From Neonectria sp. B-13 (taxonomy: Eukaryota; Ascomycota; Sordariomycetes; Hypocreales; Nectriaceae): a stretch of 64,000 bases of DNA. The notes beneath the pieces were generated by a model. The model was not told the DNA's origin, searched no databases, and was given only the letters and a program-made list of their open reading frames with translations. Location: assembly GCA_002682825.1 (NCBI GenBank), contig NOKP01000009.1:930001-994000 (forward strand), read 5' to 3'. This document shows, piece after piece, positions 1-10,506 of the stretch. The position numbers and the translations under genes were made by a program. The stretch's first letter is position 1. The number at the start of each line of letters is the position of its first letter.

Positions 1-771
1 TGTCAGCCGCCACCAATATGTACAAAGGTGATCGCCGGTAATCATGTTCTTTTAGATACACAAAGGGTGACGCTGAGTGCCCTTGAATGCAATAACCCAA
101 GCAGGTTTCAAATTCACTACCACCTTTTAAATCAGACACGTATTCTAATTACTCTGCAAGTCAATCATTGCAAATGTCCCACCTCGAATTAAAGCTGCCA
201 TATTCTCACCTCCTGCATATATGGTCTCGCTTTTCTCAACATCATTTCAATGACTACGACAATACTGATTACGTTAAGCTTCACTAGTCAACAGATACAG
301 AGTTGAGACTAGAGAAGGTATGGAAGGCAGGCAAGTTGAGTCCCACTAGAGTCGTTATCCTAGGACAACCACTTGGCGCAACTAGAGCACACATGGCGAC
401 GACTCTGCTCTATGGTCTGATTTGACGGTGGTGAGATCGGAGTCGTAAGCATTTGCGCTAGGACAGGGATGGACATGGCTGAGATATGCACGAGGGAGTG
501 AGGGGCTGGTAGAATGGATTGGAAACGATCGGTGATCAGTGTGATCTGATTACGACGACTTGAGCTACGTAATTGAAGCTTTAAGAACTAACTGACGTCA
601 TATCTTCGAACCGAGGTAGTTCATCTTAAGAGCAATATATAAGTGGGCTGCTTTACTGAGGGAACATGTAGAAAATAAACAAGCTAAACTGATTATCGTC
701 CCCTTTCTATACCCGCAATCGCAATCTTGATTGCATTACGTCGCCAGCCGCCGAATTACTATACCGCAACA
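1..771. other. intergenic, no gene seen
   Basis: No open frame with recognisable protein character or plausible splice structure was found on either strand. The right edge is the 3' flank of the minus-strand DUF3431-like gene. Confidence 0.5.
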
Positions 772-1815
772 CTAACTATCGAGCAAGTGTCCCATCATTA
801 ACGTCGCGGCTTCCACAAGCACCTCTACCCTCTCTATTGGGAGTCTCTCGTCTCTCAAACATAGCCCATACAAATCACAGTAACACTCTACAGCAGTGGC
901 AAAGGACGAGGTATTTGTAACTCGACCATCCAAAAATATAGTCTCCCAGAGTGTTTCGAAAACGGCACCAGCAGATTTGCTTGAAAGTCTAGTGTGTATA
1001 ATCCAGTCTCGGAGGAAGCGTAGGCGATGTTGAGGAATTGACTCGACAAGGCTGCGGGACAAAGCAAACTGTCCCCCAGCAAAGTAGTCCCACCGTGAGA
1101 ATGGAACATAATGCTGCGGCCCTGGAAAGACCTCTTGCCAGAGATCAGTATATTGTCCATACAAGTTCTCGGGCGATTGACTGTGGAGGTTTGAGCCTTC
1201 GTTCTCGGCCTCCCAGTCCTCCCGCGTGAGATCCAGTATTGATGGTCCAAGAGCACCGGGTATTGGTTCAATCGTCCTCCGCAAGGCCATGTCGCAGGCG
1301 AGGCTGACGAAGCCGCGCTGTAAGACAACCTCAGGTCGCAGCTTGTTCACTGTGAGAGGTGAGCTGCGGCGGAGGAGGGCATTGTTATGCCATGCTGTGC
1401 GATGGCCATGCATGAAAAGCATGACTTCGGGAAGGTCGTTGTAGTGATCGATCAAGTATGTCAAGTACACCATGGCTTCATTGCCCTTATTCTGAGGCAG
1501 ACCGACACCATTTTGAGAGGATGGTTGGTCAGCGACGTAGACGATTTGCGAGTCGCCCGTCCGAAGCCCAGACTCCCGCTGTAATTGAGCCGGGTCGTCG
1601 CTTGATACAGCTGCAACAATAACTGTGACGGAGCTTGACCTGGGAGCAAGGCTGAGCTTGGCCGAGTTTGGCGTGAGGGTGTCAAAACATGATGATGCGT
1701 AGGCGAGTAAGATGTCTCTTTTCGTCAACCCAAAATTCTGCTTGAGTAGCAAGAAACATGCCAAGAGAGCCAAACAAATGCCCAGAGACGCAAATGCTCT
1801 GCCCAGTCTCATCAT
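772..1815 (-). CDS. DUF3431-like type II membrane protein
   Basis: Single-exon frame of 347 aa starting at tandem ATGs (MMRLGRAF); either could be used. An uncleaved hydrophobic segment at about residues 8-25 (ASLGICLALLACFLLL) suggests a type II anchor with a lumenal body. The body has the features I associate with the fungal DUF3431 family: a VTVIVAAVSSDDP strand start, a VYVADQP strand, NKGNEAMVYLTYLIDHY, and the block LPEVMLFMHGHRTAWHN, followed by a late VPFSRWDYFAGGQFALSR segment. DUF3431 proteins are glycosyltransferase-like in appearance but have no assigned reaction, so no substrate is proposed. It stands alone, with no obvious operon-like partner and no intron. Family assignment is from sequence pattern only. 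Confidence 0.8.
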   Translation of the reverse strand: MMRLGRAFASLGICLALLACFLLLKQNFGLTKRDILLAYASSCFDTLTPNSAKLSLAPRSSSVTVIVAAVSSDDPAQLQRESGLRTGDSQIVYVADQPSSQNGVGLPQNKGNEAMVYLTYLIDHYNDLPEVMLFMHGHRTAWHNNALLRRSSPLTVNKLRPEVVLQRGFVSLACDMALRRTIEPIPGALGPSILDLTREDWEAENEGSNLHSQSPENLYGQYTDLWQEVFPGPQHYVPFSRWDYFAGGQFALSRSLVESIPQHRLRFLRDWIIHTRLSSKSAGAVFETLWETIFLDGRVTNTSSFATAVECYCDLYGLCLRDERLPIERVEVLVEAATLMMGHLLDS

Positions 1816-2393
1816 TGGCTAATCCTACTGGCTCGAGAAAAGTAGGAAGGCTGCAAACATGAGCAGTACATAGGGGTGAGATTGAAGCAAGTTTTTTTCG
1901 GGGGGGCATTGCTAAACGGATTTCTAGGCGATTACTCGGGCAATCTCTCTAGGCGGTCTATCACTTTCATGCTTCAATTTGTATGGTCAGATTCGAGCGG
2001 TGAGGACAAGCCCACTATTTCGTGACACGAAGCGGCCAAATGCACGCGCTTTGCGAAAATGCAAAACAAAGAATCTATTTAGAGCAGCAATTTCTTTTTG
2101 CTACACGATAGTCGCGCCAAATGAACCCCACACCTTTCAGCTCCATGGACTAATTTTCTTCAAAAGGAAATGCGCGACACAGAATACTGATTCGTCATCT
2201 ATGACTGTCGCTTTGTAACTTTTGAGCTCTGCACGGGCGGCCGCCATCTTACGAAGAGTACTTTTGAAATTTGGCCCCAACTGACGTCGGCGGATGAAAG
2301 TGCCAGAATACCCATGTGCGGCAGGAACATGTACTGTAATATTAACGGATACATGGTGGAACAGATGGTGCTGTTGAATACGAGATTCCTTCG

Positions 2394-2402
2394 TATATAT
2401 AT
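2394..2402 (+). promoter_or_regulatory. TATA-like element of small secreted protein gene
   Basis: TATATATAT run about 115 nt before the ATG at 2515. The rest of the 1816-2514 interval shows no gene. Confidence 0.4.
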
Positions 2403-2514
2403 GATAGCTTATTACTCTTCGCATACTTAATTGCCATCATCATTAGCACTATCAACATCACCAACCAACGAACTTTTCCAGTTTTTAATTACTTGTCAAC
2501 TACCCAACACCAAA

Positions 2515-2943
2515 ATGAAGGCCGCGTACATTCTCTCAGCTCTGCTGTCTGTCGCCAATGCCGCCACGCACATCAACTAGTAAGACCTGATGCATTCTGC
2601 CAGCGTTCCCAGCATTCTCATCAGTGTTAACACAATTGACACAGCTATTCGGATACCAACTGCCAGAACTGGATCGGCCAGAAGAATATCGGGCAAGGCT
2701 GGGGCGAGCAGAGCTTTGCTTCTCCTCAAGGCTCGCATAGTGCCATGCCTATTGAGGTAGATGGGTTTTACAGTGAGTCGTGCATGCTTTTCTCTTATGT
2801 TCCTTATTTCCAGCGGCCGCTAACTAAGATAACTAGGAGTCCAGTTTTATGATAATAACAACCCCGGTGCTAAGTATACGAGGTTTAATGGTCAGTGCTG
2901 GGGTACTACCGGAAAGCCCGTCACCCACATCAAGTCTTGGTAA
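2515..2943 (+). CDS. small secreted protein, three exons, 99 aa
   Basis: This gene is visible only after splicing. Exons are 2515-2579, 2645-2772 and 2837-2943; the introns (65 and 64 nt) begin GTAAGA and GTGAGT and end in AG, the second just after a branch-like CTAACTAAG. The joined frame encodes 99 aa. It opens with a signal peptide (MKAAYILSALLSVANAA, cleavage probably after ANA), then YYSDTNCQNWIGQ, a Gly/Trp-rich centre and a C-terminal FNGQCWGTTGKPV ending in HIKSW. Two cysteines in the mature chain could form one disulfide. No enzyme motif is present; size, export signal and aromatic-rich body fit the class of fungal effector-like or cell-surface small secreted proteins. Function unknown. 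Confidence 0.8.
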
Positions 2944-3370
2944 ATCATGATTACCAAGTCTAGGTAGTCTAGTTGGAGAAGTCGCGGATTTCTGGCTTTT
3001 CTATACCTCAGTTCGTATCCTTATCGATGGACAAAAGCAATACATTTGATGAAATATTGTAGAAAACACAGTGAGGTGCGCACTAGAAGATACAATAACC
3101 ATGCTGAGTTGAATTCTACAGCTATTTACTTTGCATTGATGTCATACGTCAAGCCTGAATCCATGACCTTTCTGAGTCCCTCTCTCTAACTTTAGTGGCC
3201 ACTCTTGAAAGCCTATCGGCTGGGGCCGAAAAAGGTAGACGGAGTATAGTATTCCATTAGTCTAATGTTCTCGCATCGCCATTCATGATGGCAGAGCGCA
3301 GGGCGTAAAATGGCAGCTTTATTAGACCCTAAGGCAAGTTATTGTGCATGTCTTAAGTCAGTGACAATGA
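2944..3370. other. intergenic, no gene seen
   Basis: No coding pattern recognised in this interval. Confidence 0.4.
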
Positions 3371-3755
3371 AGTAGAACGAGACGCCTATATCTGACAAGT
3401 GTCTTACGGCTTGTAGTGGAGAGTCTACAGAATCAAACGCGTATAAGTAACATTAGCACAGCAGTTTTCTGCCTCCGCGTCATTGACATGCTTAGGACAC
3501 AAATAGCTTCCATTCGGTTCAGAAGTCGGGACTCCGACCACGGCGGCGGAGTTCGCTTGTTGCCGTTTGATGAAGGCAGTGCACAAGAACAAAGGCGTAG
3601 AATCCGGGGCTGGTCAGCCACTTTGCAACAACGATGCCTTCACGGCCAACCATGAGCTCAACGTAGCTACCGCCTCCGAGAATGAGCACTCCTCGCCCGT
3701 TAGGTTGAGCTGGAGGATAGCCGAAGAGGAAGGGGCGCTCAACCTTGGCGATGAC
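3371..3755 (-). pseudogene. alpha/beta-hydrolase (esterase) relic
   Basis: On the minus strand, 3755-3519 is an open stretch of 78 codons without an ATG. It reads like the N-terminal core of fungal secondary-metabolite-type esterases: RPFLFGYPPAQPNGRGVLIL, then GGGSYVELMVGREG and a helix ending in FYAFVLVH. In that family the glycine-rich segment precedes the oxyanion-hole region. The frame then hits a TGA, and a further family-like scrap (SPLQAVRHLSDIGVSFY) appears at about 3420-3371 in another position. The GxSxG nucleophile elbow and the C-terminal half are not visible. I infer a truncated, frameshifted relic. It could alternatively be one exon of a gene whose other exons I failed to find, but the missing start and nucleophile argue against a working copy. 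Confidence 0.5.
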
Positions 3756-4702
3756 TCAGATGTTAGAGCGGAGGGGATTGAGGGTTTATAGTGGGTCTCG
3801 CGATAACATCATCCTGAAAACCCGATGACGCGGAAGGATCCGACCGAGGGATTATTCCAGAGTCCAGAAAGACGCAACGCTAAAAGAAAAATGCTAGAAG
3901 CAGGACCAAAACCAGCTCCTCGTCTAATATTCAAGCTGTCGATTCTAGGTCAGTATCAATCATGATGACGGCCTCGATAGAGCGTGAGCCAGGCGAGGCT
4001 TGGTCTCTCCCTTTTCGCGTCGGCGTGGCGCAGATGCTGGCGAGGGCCGAGCTGAATGATATTCCGCCGAGCTCCCTTTACCAACTTGGGCGTGTCCTTC
4101 ATGAAGCTGCTGCTCCGGGATATGGGCGTCCCGTCTGGAGCAAAGGGCGAACAGCCAAGAACCTGATGTCAATCAAAGTGCAGTGAAATGACACGAGCGG
4201 CTCCGAAGTGGGCCATCAAGAATTGACACAGGCTAAGATGAACCAAAAGGCCACTTTGTGTAGAATGAAGTAGATGGAGAGGATGGAGGAAACTAATTCT
4301 CTACACAGACTTGTCTAATTATCCAGTTTGTAACGGAGGAATGACAACTAGTTAGAGCCTTAAGGGGCTAAGGGTGTCGGATCGGCGTAACGTCCTGCCA
4401 CTAGGTTCCGCCCCCGGTAAATTATGTAAGTTCGCCGGACTCTGGCCTCTACTCCGGAGCGTCGGGGAGACATCACCGCCGTGGTTGAGCAAAGATGTCA
4501 TGTCGTGAAAGCTTAAGATGAGTCGAGCAGTCTGTCACTGTCCCGCCTCTGATGACAAATCTAGTGGCGGCACGAGCGTTCGCCCAATAATATCACTGCG
4601 AAGGATTATATTTAATGGCTTTCACTACCCCCAGCCGCACCAGGTCACCAAACGATTAAATCCCCATTCCATTTACCGAATAATTTGATTGCCATTCCCG
4701 CC
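3756..4702. other. intergenic, no confident gene
   Basis: Open frames on both strands around 3960-4186 have no recognisable protein character. The last 300 bases are presumably the promoter of the oxidoreductase at 4703. Confidence 0.4.
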
Positions 4703-5716
4703 ATGTCCACCACTATGCGCAAGGCCGTCATCACCGGCTACGGCGATGCCTCCAATATCGAGGTCGTTACCGCCGAGATCCCCGCACCGGCACGCAACGA
4801 GGTCCAAGTCGACGTCATCGTCGCCGGCTTCTCGGGCGCCGATATCAACATGCGGCTAGGCCGGTACCCGAGCCAGAAGCCGGCCCCGCTGACCCCGGGC
4901 TATTCCTTCGTCGGCCGGGTCCGCAAAAACGGCGCCGGTTCCGCCGTCTACAAGAAAGGCGACCTTGTGGCGGCCTTGACCGTCTACGACTCCGACGCGG
5001 AGATCATCAACGTGCCGGAGAAGTACCTAGTTCCCGTGCCTGAAGGCGTCCCCCACGACGAGGTTACTGGCCTTGTCCTAGATTGGAGCACAGCCTACGG
5101 GATGGTCGTCCGCGTGGCCAAGGTGTCCAAGGGCCAGCGCGTCTTCATCCATGGCCTCAGCGGTGCTGTTGGTTACGCAACTATGATCCTCTGCCAGAGA
5201 GAGGGCGCCACAGTGTACGGCACGGCATCGGAGCGGAACCATGCCGCCCTCAGGGAGCTTGGTGCCACGCCGTACGTTTACACCAACAAGAACTGGATCG
5301 CCGAGATCAACCAAATTGGCGGTGTCCACGCCGCCTTCGATGCCCTAGGCCTTGAGAGCTACGACGAGTCATACTCCATCTTGAGCAGCAAGGAATCGAG
5401 CATCCTGATAGGATACGGTGCCAACCTGGACGCATTGGGCGGGACGAAGCCGAGATCAGCCATCGCGTCGGTCCTCAAGCTGTACGCCCGCAACCTCGCA
5501 ATCTGGTCCAAGAAGTCTGCCGCCTTCTACCTGATCTCCCGGGACGACAAGACGTTCTTGCCGGATCTTCGCACCTTGATCAAGCTCCTCAAGGACGGGC
5601 AGATCAAGGTGCCGATCAAGCAAACCTGGGACTTGGAGAACGTTAGGGCTGCGCATGAAAACTGGGGTGCAGCTCCAGGAATGGGGTGTTTGGTCATCCG
5701 TGTGCGGAAAGATTAA
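4703..5716 (+). CDS. MDR-family quinone-oxidoreductase-like protein
   Basis: Single exon, 337 aa from the ATG at 4703 (MSTTMRKAVITGYGD). The frame extends upstream to a TTG at 4685, but the 4703 ATG is the first real start and begins exactly where family members begin. Order of elements: GroES-like N-domain with VDVIVAGFSGADINMRLGRY and TPGYSFVGRV, then a Rossmann domain with the nucleotide-binding turn HGLSGAVGYATM (about residue 145) and TASERNHAALRELGA. The zinc ligands of true alcohol dehydrogenases are absent, which places it with the quinone oxidoreductase/VAT-1-like branch of the medium-chain dehydrogenase superfamily, NADPH-dependent and cytosolic by family knowledge. The substrate cannot be read. 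The third-position GC bias is strong, unlike the AT-rich flank downstream. Confidence 0.88.
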   Translation: MSTTMRKAVITGYGDASNIEVVTAEIPAPARNEVQVDVIVAGFSGADINMRLGRYPSQKPAPLTPGYSFVGRVRKNGAGSAVYKKGDLVAALTVYDSDAEIINVPEKYLVPVPEGVPHDEVTGLVLDWSTAYGMVVRVAKVSKGQRVFIHGLSGAVGYATMILCQREGATVYGTASERNHAALRELGATPYVYTNKNWIAEINQIGGVHAAFDALGLESYDESYSILSSKESSILIGYGANLDALGGTKPRSAIASVLKLYARNLAIWSKKSAAFYLISRDDKTFLPDLRTLIKLLKDGQIKVPIKQTWDLENVRAAHENWGAAPGMGCLVIRVRKD

Positions 5717-7076
5717 TTATAAAGGGGAGGAATAGTGAATCATTTCTGGGAGAGTTAAATATTTGTAGCTTTGTAGCTGCTTGGTCTGGCCAAGGTGCAA
5801 CCTGGTGTTTGATGCTATCTGTATTATTGGTAATAGCTTGCCTTTTGTTATCACTCAAAATCTTTAATAGCCTTAGAACTTCAATTCGAACTGCATTCCT
5901 CGTTCATTTCTGTATTTATCCAAGCCATCATTCCTATTGTCCCGGTTCTGACCCGGCGCTGTTCGCGGTCGCGTTGGCAGGACGCCTTAAGGGCTAATGC
6001 GATGATTCAATGTTCAGTGAGACGTCTAGCGCAGAGACTAGAACCTTACTTCTCAATGCTGTATCCTAGGTAGGTGACCTAAAGGCAGCATTTGTATAAT
6101 CTAGTGAACTGGCAATTACATAGAAAAGCCAAGCTTAAGACTAAGCATACTTTTATTTAAAATATATTTCTTTATGTTAATAAAGCTTAATACTTAAGCT
6201 AATTAAGATTGGGATTTTTCATATATTTATAACTATTATAACTGAAAGGTTTATAACTAAACGATAGAACTAAAATAATGTAAAATTATTGATTTCTATT
6301 ATACTTAGTAAATAATGATTTAATTAAGTAATGACTAAAACTTAAATAATATCTTAATAAATGAAAATTTTAATAAGATAAGACTAGTCTTAGTAAATAG
6401 AAATCCTAATATAATAAGACTAGGCTATGATGAATAAGATATACTTTGGTAGTGAGTGCAACCAGCGGTTGGGATCGGGTCAGAGGAACGGGATGCGGAA
6501 GACTGGGCCTGTGAAGGGAGTGTGAAACTAAGATTGTCTCCATAAGAAAGCTGATTGTCGAAGTTGGATGCTGGTCTTTATTCCCAATGTATCCCAGTAT
6601 TAAGTTCTTCCCTCATATAAAAGGAACCCCTAGAGTCCTAGAGCATCGATTTCGGCTCTTGTTTCATAGGCTCCATTCTTCACGGCAGCCGTGTTAGCCG
6701 TGTTGGCTGTTGGTAAGAGCGGGTGTGTGGACAGGTCGATTTGTATCAGCTCGATTAGATTAGCCCATGCTCTAAATTGCGACCACCGAGACTAAATTTG
6801 CCACCAGTGCTCGTCAGCCCAACCTGGAGACTCAAAATCCATGGAAGCCTATTAATGCGGCTGGGTAGCCCTCAGTTTGTTTCAGCTGATGGGCTGTACC
6901 AACACCACATCCACATCGGTCGTTATTTGTCCAACAGATTCTCGCGGTATTGTTATGTCAGCTGCGGCTTATGTAATGCGATTCTGCCGTTGGCGAATCC
7001 AGGATCTCAGCTCGCATCTTTTCACCTCTTCAACAACATTCACCACTCCCTTCCACGCAGACAACCCTCGCTAAAC
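5717..7076. other. intergenic with AT-rich core
   Basis: No gene recognised. The middle part is the AT-rich tract listed separately; the right part leads into the kinase gene at 7077 and holds in-frame upstream codons that I do not count as coding. Confidence 0.4.
6115..6445. repeat. AT-rich, RIP-like tract
   Basis: About 330 bases made almost wholly of A and T (runs such as TTTAAAATATATTTC), sharply different from the GC-balanced genes on both sides. In ascomycetes such islands are typically old repeats mutated C to T by RIP. I could not recognise the parent element. Confidence 0.5.
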
Positions 7077-8602
7077 ATGGCCTTCAGTAAAATCCCGAAT
7101 TCCCTCGACTATTTCTTTTACACCGGGGATGAGTTTACCTTTGAAGATTTGTCGAATTACAAGCAAAATGGGCTTCACCCGGTTCTTCTTGGTGATGTCC
7201 TTCCCAAGTTATCCACATGCGCCAGCGATCCAGATAAATACCCCAGGTATCGCATCATGCTCAAACTTGGCCGCGGAGCATTTGCTACTGTTCGGCTCGC
7301 TCGTGACCTAGTCAAGAAGTAAAACTATCCCCCTTCTAGTTGGCTTTCAAACGCTGACTTGTAAAGTCGATTTGTCTCTATCAAAATTGGTCTAGGGACT
7401 CAGTCGCGTCATCTGGGCCAAGAGGCAAAAGTCCTATTGAAGATCAAGGAGGGAGGTCGAGCGAAACGTGGCTTCAACAATATAATTATTCTCTATGACG
7501 CATTTGTTGTCGAAGGGCCCAACGGACTTCATGAATGCCTAGTAACCGAGGTTGTTGCTCCTTTGGCAGAACCCCGCGTCCTGCAGGAGTGTACTTCGAA
7601 CGTTGTCCATCAACTCTTAGAGGGGTTTGCTTTTTTGCACGAGATGGGCATAGCTCATGGAGGTAATTTGACACCCATCCGTTCTCAATGGTCAATAGCT
7701 AATAGTATGCAGACCCACACAATGGGGAATCTTGGGATTGCGCTACCGCAGCTCGATCGATTCGAAGAAGACGAAGTGGTCGAGTACTTTTCCAATCCAG
7801 AGCTTGTACCAGTCGTCCCACGAGATCCATCACTCTCCATGCATGCTCTCCCACTATATCTAGTAGGATCAGTGAACATGGTGTCGTTTGCGCGAGCTAA
7901 CAAGGCGTTCCCAACGAGCGTGGAGATGTCTATCAAGATTTTAGACTTCGGAAGAGGTAAGCTCAATTTCGATACCTCTAATCTCTATTGCGATTCGTTG
8001 ATTAATTCATAACTTAGCCCGTTGGACGAGCGAGCTAAACGAAACGCTGCTAGGAGCTGCCCCTAAAGAAATCTCCCCTCCGGAAGTTATCCTGTGCGAA
8101 CAATATGGGGACAAAGCCAAGGCAGGCTATACCTGGAGTAAAGAAGCTGACATTTGGGCGGTTGGATGTATGGTAAGTAAAAAGATTTATTAACGACACC
8201 CTTGGGCGCTGGGTTAATTGTTTCCAGATGTACAATATCCAATACAAGGTCGCGCTCATGGACACATTTTGTCTTCCGAGAGAGTACTTAAGTCGGATTC
8301 TAAAGCTAGGTGGCCCTGTCCCAAAAGCTTGGACTGAGAAATGGAATCTGGATGAGGTCCTCGACGGTGGTTTGTGTTTACTCGGCTTATGATTGCATTG
8401 TACTAACTGCTCCCTAGAGGGACTCGATGGAGATGTAGCGTGGGACCACGAGGCGCGAAGCTTCTCGCGTATCAAAGAGGATAGGGAGCCTTTTATCGAC
8501 CTAGTGAAGAAGATGGTTGTGACAACCCCGGAGGATAGGCATCCAATACCTAAGCTGCTCAACCACCCATTCTTTCTCAGGGGAGAACAAGTACTACACT
8601 AG
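7077..8602 (+). CDS. SRPK-like protein kinase, probable frameshift
   Basis: Six exons with introns 7319-7366, 7663-7712, 7957-8017, 8173-8227 and 8370-8417 (48-61 nt; the last has TACTAAC). Start ATG 7077 (MAFSKIPNSLDYFFY). Kinase motifs in order: glycine loop LGRGAFATVRLARD, beta-3 lysine in FVSIKI, alpha-C glutamate in GQEAKVLLKI, catalytic loop, LDFGRA, PPEVIL and WSKEADIWAVGC, ending in a HPFFLRG tail. This is the fungal SRPK-like Ser/Thr kinase pattern. After intron 2 the catalytic loop reads HGDPHNG, but the run of four G at 7724-7727 shifts the frame; with three G it would continue NLGIALPQLD, the frame of the rest of the exon. So either one base is inserted (pseudogene) or the base call is wrong. 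A 36-nt intron would keep frame but destroys the HGD motif. Confidence 0.72.
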
Positions 8603-9027
8603 TATAGTTTGGAGGAGTTCTATCAAAGGGTCTGGTCTCCTATTACGTGGTAGTAAGACCTGTGTGCTACTTTAGATTGAGTAATTACAACATCCATTGA
8701 GTCTCGCTCGCAGAAGTATTGAAAGACATATCACCACGGGTTCGTTCCAAACATGACCAGGAGTAATAGACTTTGTCTGATTCGGGAAGTAAGAAGAACC
8801 CAATCCTGAGTTTCAACCCTATACCAAGATAAGGGCATTCTCGCTCATGAATGCTCACATCAGCAACGTAGCTCGTAAATAATGACCACATATTCACTAT
8901 GGAATACACGGAAAGACGGTTCAAGCAACATTTGTCAATTTAGAAAGAAGTATTTACATGAAAGTTAATAAACACACTGTGACCTGCTCACCCTCGCCGC
9001 CTTCTTCCGCCGTAACTCCGCTCAACT
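8603..9027. other. convergent intergenic, no gene seen
   Basis: The 3' ends of the kinase and of the endoglucanase face each other here. No coding pattern. Confidence 0.45.
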
Positions 9028-10251
9028 TCAAGCATATGTCTTCAGAAGAGAGTTGTAGTACTGGTAGCCAGTTCCACTCGGGGGCTCAAAGCTGTACATG
9101 TAGTTGGCCCACCAAGGCCCGGCTGCCCACCACAAGGCTCCCTTCCACACGTCATTGTTTGCTTCGAGATAGTCCAGGAAACCCTTCACAGCCGTCTGGC
9201 ACTGCGTGTTCGCTCCACCAGCAAATTCACCGATAATGCCTATCTTTCCGTTCGTCCTCAGCCAGGTTGTTGCTGCCTTGAGTCGTTCAGCGCCAATTGT
9301 CGTTGAAACACATTCCGTAGAGGTACCAGAGCTATCAGAGTCGAGGTACTGGTGCATTTCGTACACGATCTTGTTCTCAGGATCCTCGAGCGCCTTCATG
9401 TTGTCGTTAACGTCGGGCCACGACCATGCGCCGGACCACTGGTTACCCTCAACAAAGATGTACTGAGTTGCGCCCGTGGCACGAATGCCGTTGATGGCCG
9501 CCTGATTAAGTTTGAGCACGAGTGCCTGGTCCATGGAGTAGTACTCGTTGTTGGTGTCGAAGATAACGCGGTTGTTGCTCTTGAACTCAGTTGCAAGATT
9601 CTTCCACCACGTCTGGAAGGCCGCCGTGTCGGTGATGACGTTGCCGAAGAATCGACCATAATTGTGTGGATCAAGCACAGCCCAGCCACCGCCCCCAGTG
9701 ATGTGATCAACCACCTCGGTGAGGTTCTTGAGATACGCGCTGTTGTATGCGCCTGTGAGGGTGCCCGGGGTGAGTCTCTCCATCTTGAACTGGACACGGA
9801 AGGTATTGTAGCCTTGGGACAGCAGAGTCTGAAGACGGGTTAGTTGAGCATGGTCTGCTACTCCTTAATTCGGGATACTCACGTCAATCGTGGAAAGGCT
9901 AGGGAAAATGTAGTGCGTGCCCCATGTTCCAGGCAAAGTGCCCTCTCCGAATTCGCCGCCAGCCTCATTGGTACCGAACCACCAGAGGTCGGCGGAGTTT
10001 GGCGGGGTCGAGGACGTCGCAGACGAGGTTGTGGACGAGACAGAGGTCACAGTCGCCAGCGTGGTTGAAGGTAAGTCCGACGACGGGAGACACTGGCTGT
10101 AGTAGAGGTTCACATAAGTGCATTTATAGCCAGAAACGCACGTTGTTGACCCTTTCCAGTCCTGTCCACCACATTGTCCCCAGGCGCCGCTCTGAGCGAG
10201 AGCAGTGCCGGTGAAGATACCGAGAGCGAGAATGTGCCACATGATGTTCAA
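9028..10251 (-). CDS. GH5 endo-beta-1,4-glucanase with N-terminal CBM1
   Basis: Two exons (10251-9883 and 9828-9028) around a phase-0 intron 9829-9882 (GTGAGT...CAG, with CTAAC); 389 aa. A signal peptide (residues 1-19, ending GTALAQ) leads into a family 1 cellulose-binding module ([17 protein letters not shown] through YSQCLP, about 22-56), a Ser/Thr-rich linker to about 85, then the GH5 barrel starting [15 protein letters not shown]. The acid/base glutamate is in [11 protein letters not shown] and the nucleophile in IGEFAGG; the substrate-site stretch [11 protein letters not shown] is also present. By family knowledge it is a secreted endoglucanase (EGII/Cel5A type) cutting cellulose internally. 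Start chosen at the first ATG (MNIMWHIL); the second, three codons on, is equally usable. A TATA box and a GGCTAA element lie upstream, fitting plant-cell-wall-induced control. Confidence 0.95.
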
Positions 10252-10328
10252 TCAGAGCAGGTAGAAGACTCAAAGCAAGCGTGATGAGACAGAGGTAATC
10301 ATACAACAAAAGGGGACAAGGCGGGCTG

Positions 10329-10336
10329 TTTTTATA
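10329..10336 (-). promoter_or_regulatory. TATA box of the endoglucanase gene
   Basis: TATAAAAA on the minus strand, about 78 nt before the ATG at 10251. Confidence 0.6.
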
Positions 10337-10500
10337 TCTTTCGCGTCGACACATAGCTCATCGAAGAAAGGGGTTCCCAAAGGCAAGTTTAATTAGTCGT
10401 GAGACTGTAACCGCGCTACCGATGCGACAACGCCGTTTTCTGGGCCTCAATTTTGACATTGGAGTGCTCTCCCGTGTTTTGGGTATATCAGAATGAACTT

Positions 10501-10506
10501 TTAGCC
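10501..10506 (-). promoter_or_regulatory. possible XlnR/Xyr1 site upstream of endoglucanase
   Basis: GGCTAA followed by AA on the minus strand about 250 nt before the cellulase start. GGCTAA/GGCTAR is the known binding core of XlnR-type cellulase regulators. A six-base match can arise by chance; its position is the only support. Confidence 0.35.

Noticed and set aside
4685..4702. Upstream extension of the quinone-oxidoreductase-like frame
   Set aside because: It opens at TTG; the ATG at 4703 fits the family N-terminus.
7663..7698. 36-nt alternative intron 2 in the kinase
   Set aside because: It keeps frame but is shorter than any other intron here and replaces the HGD catalytic loop with HGANS.
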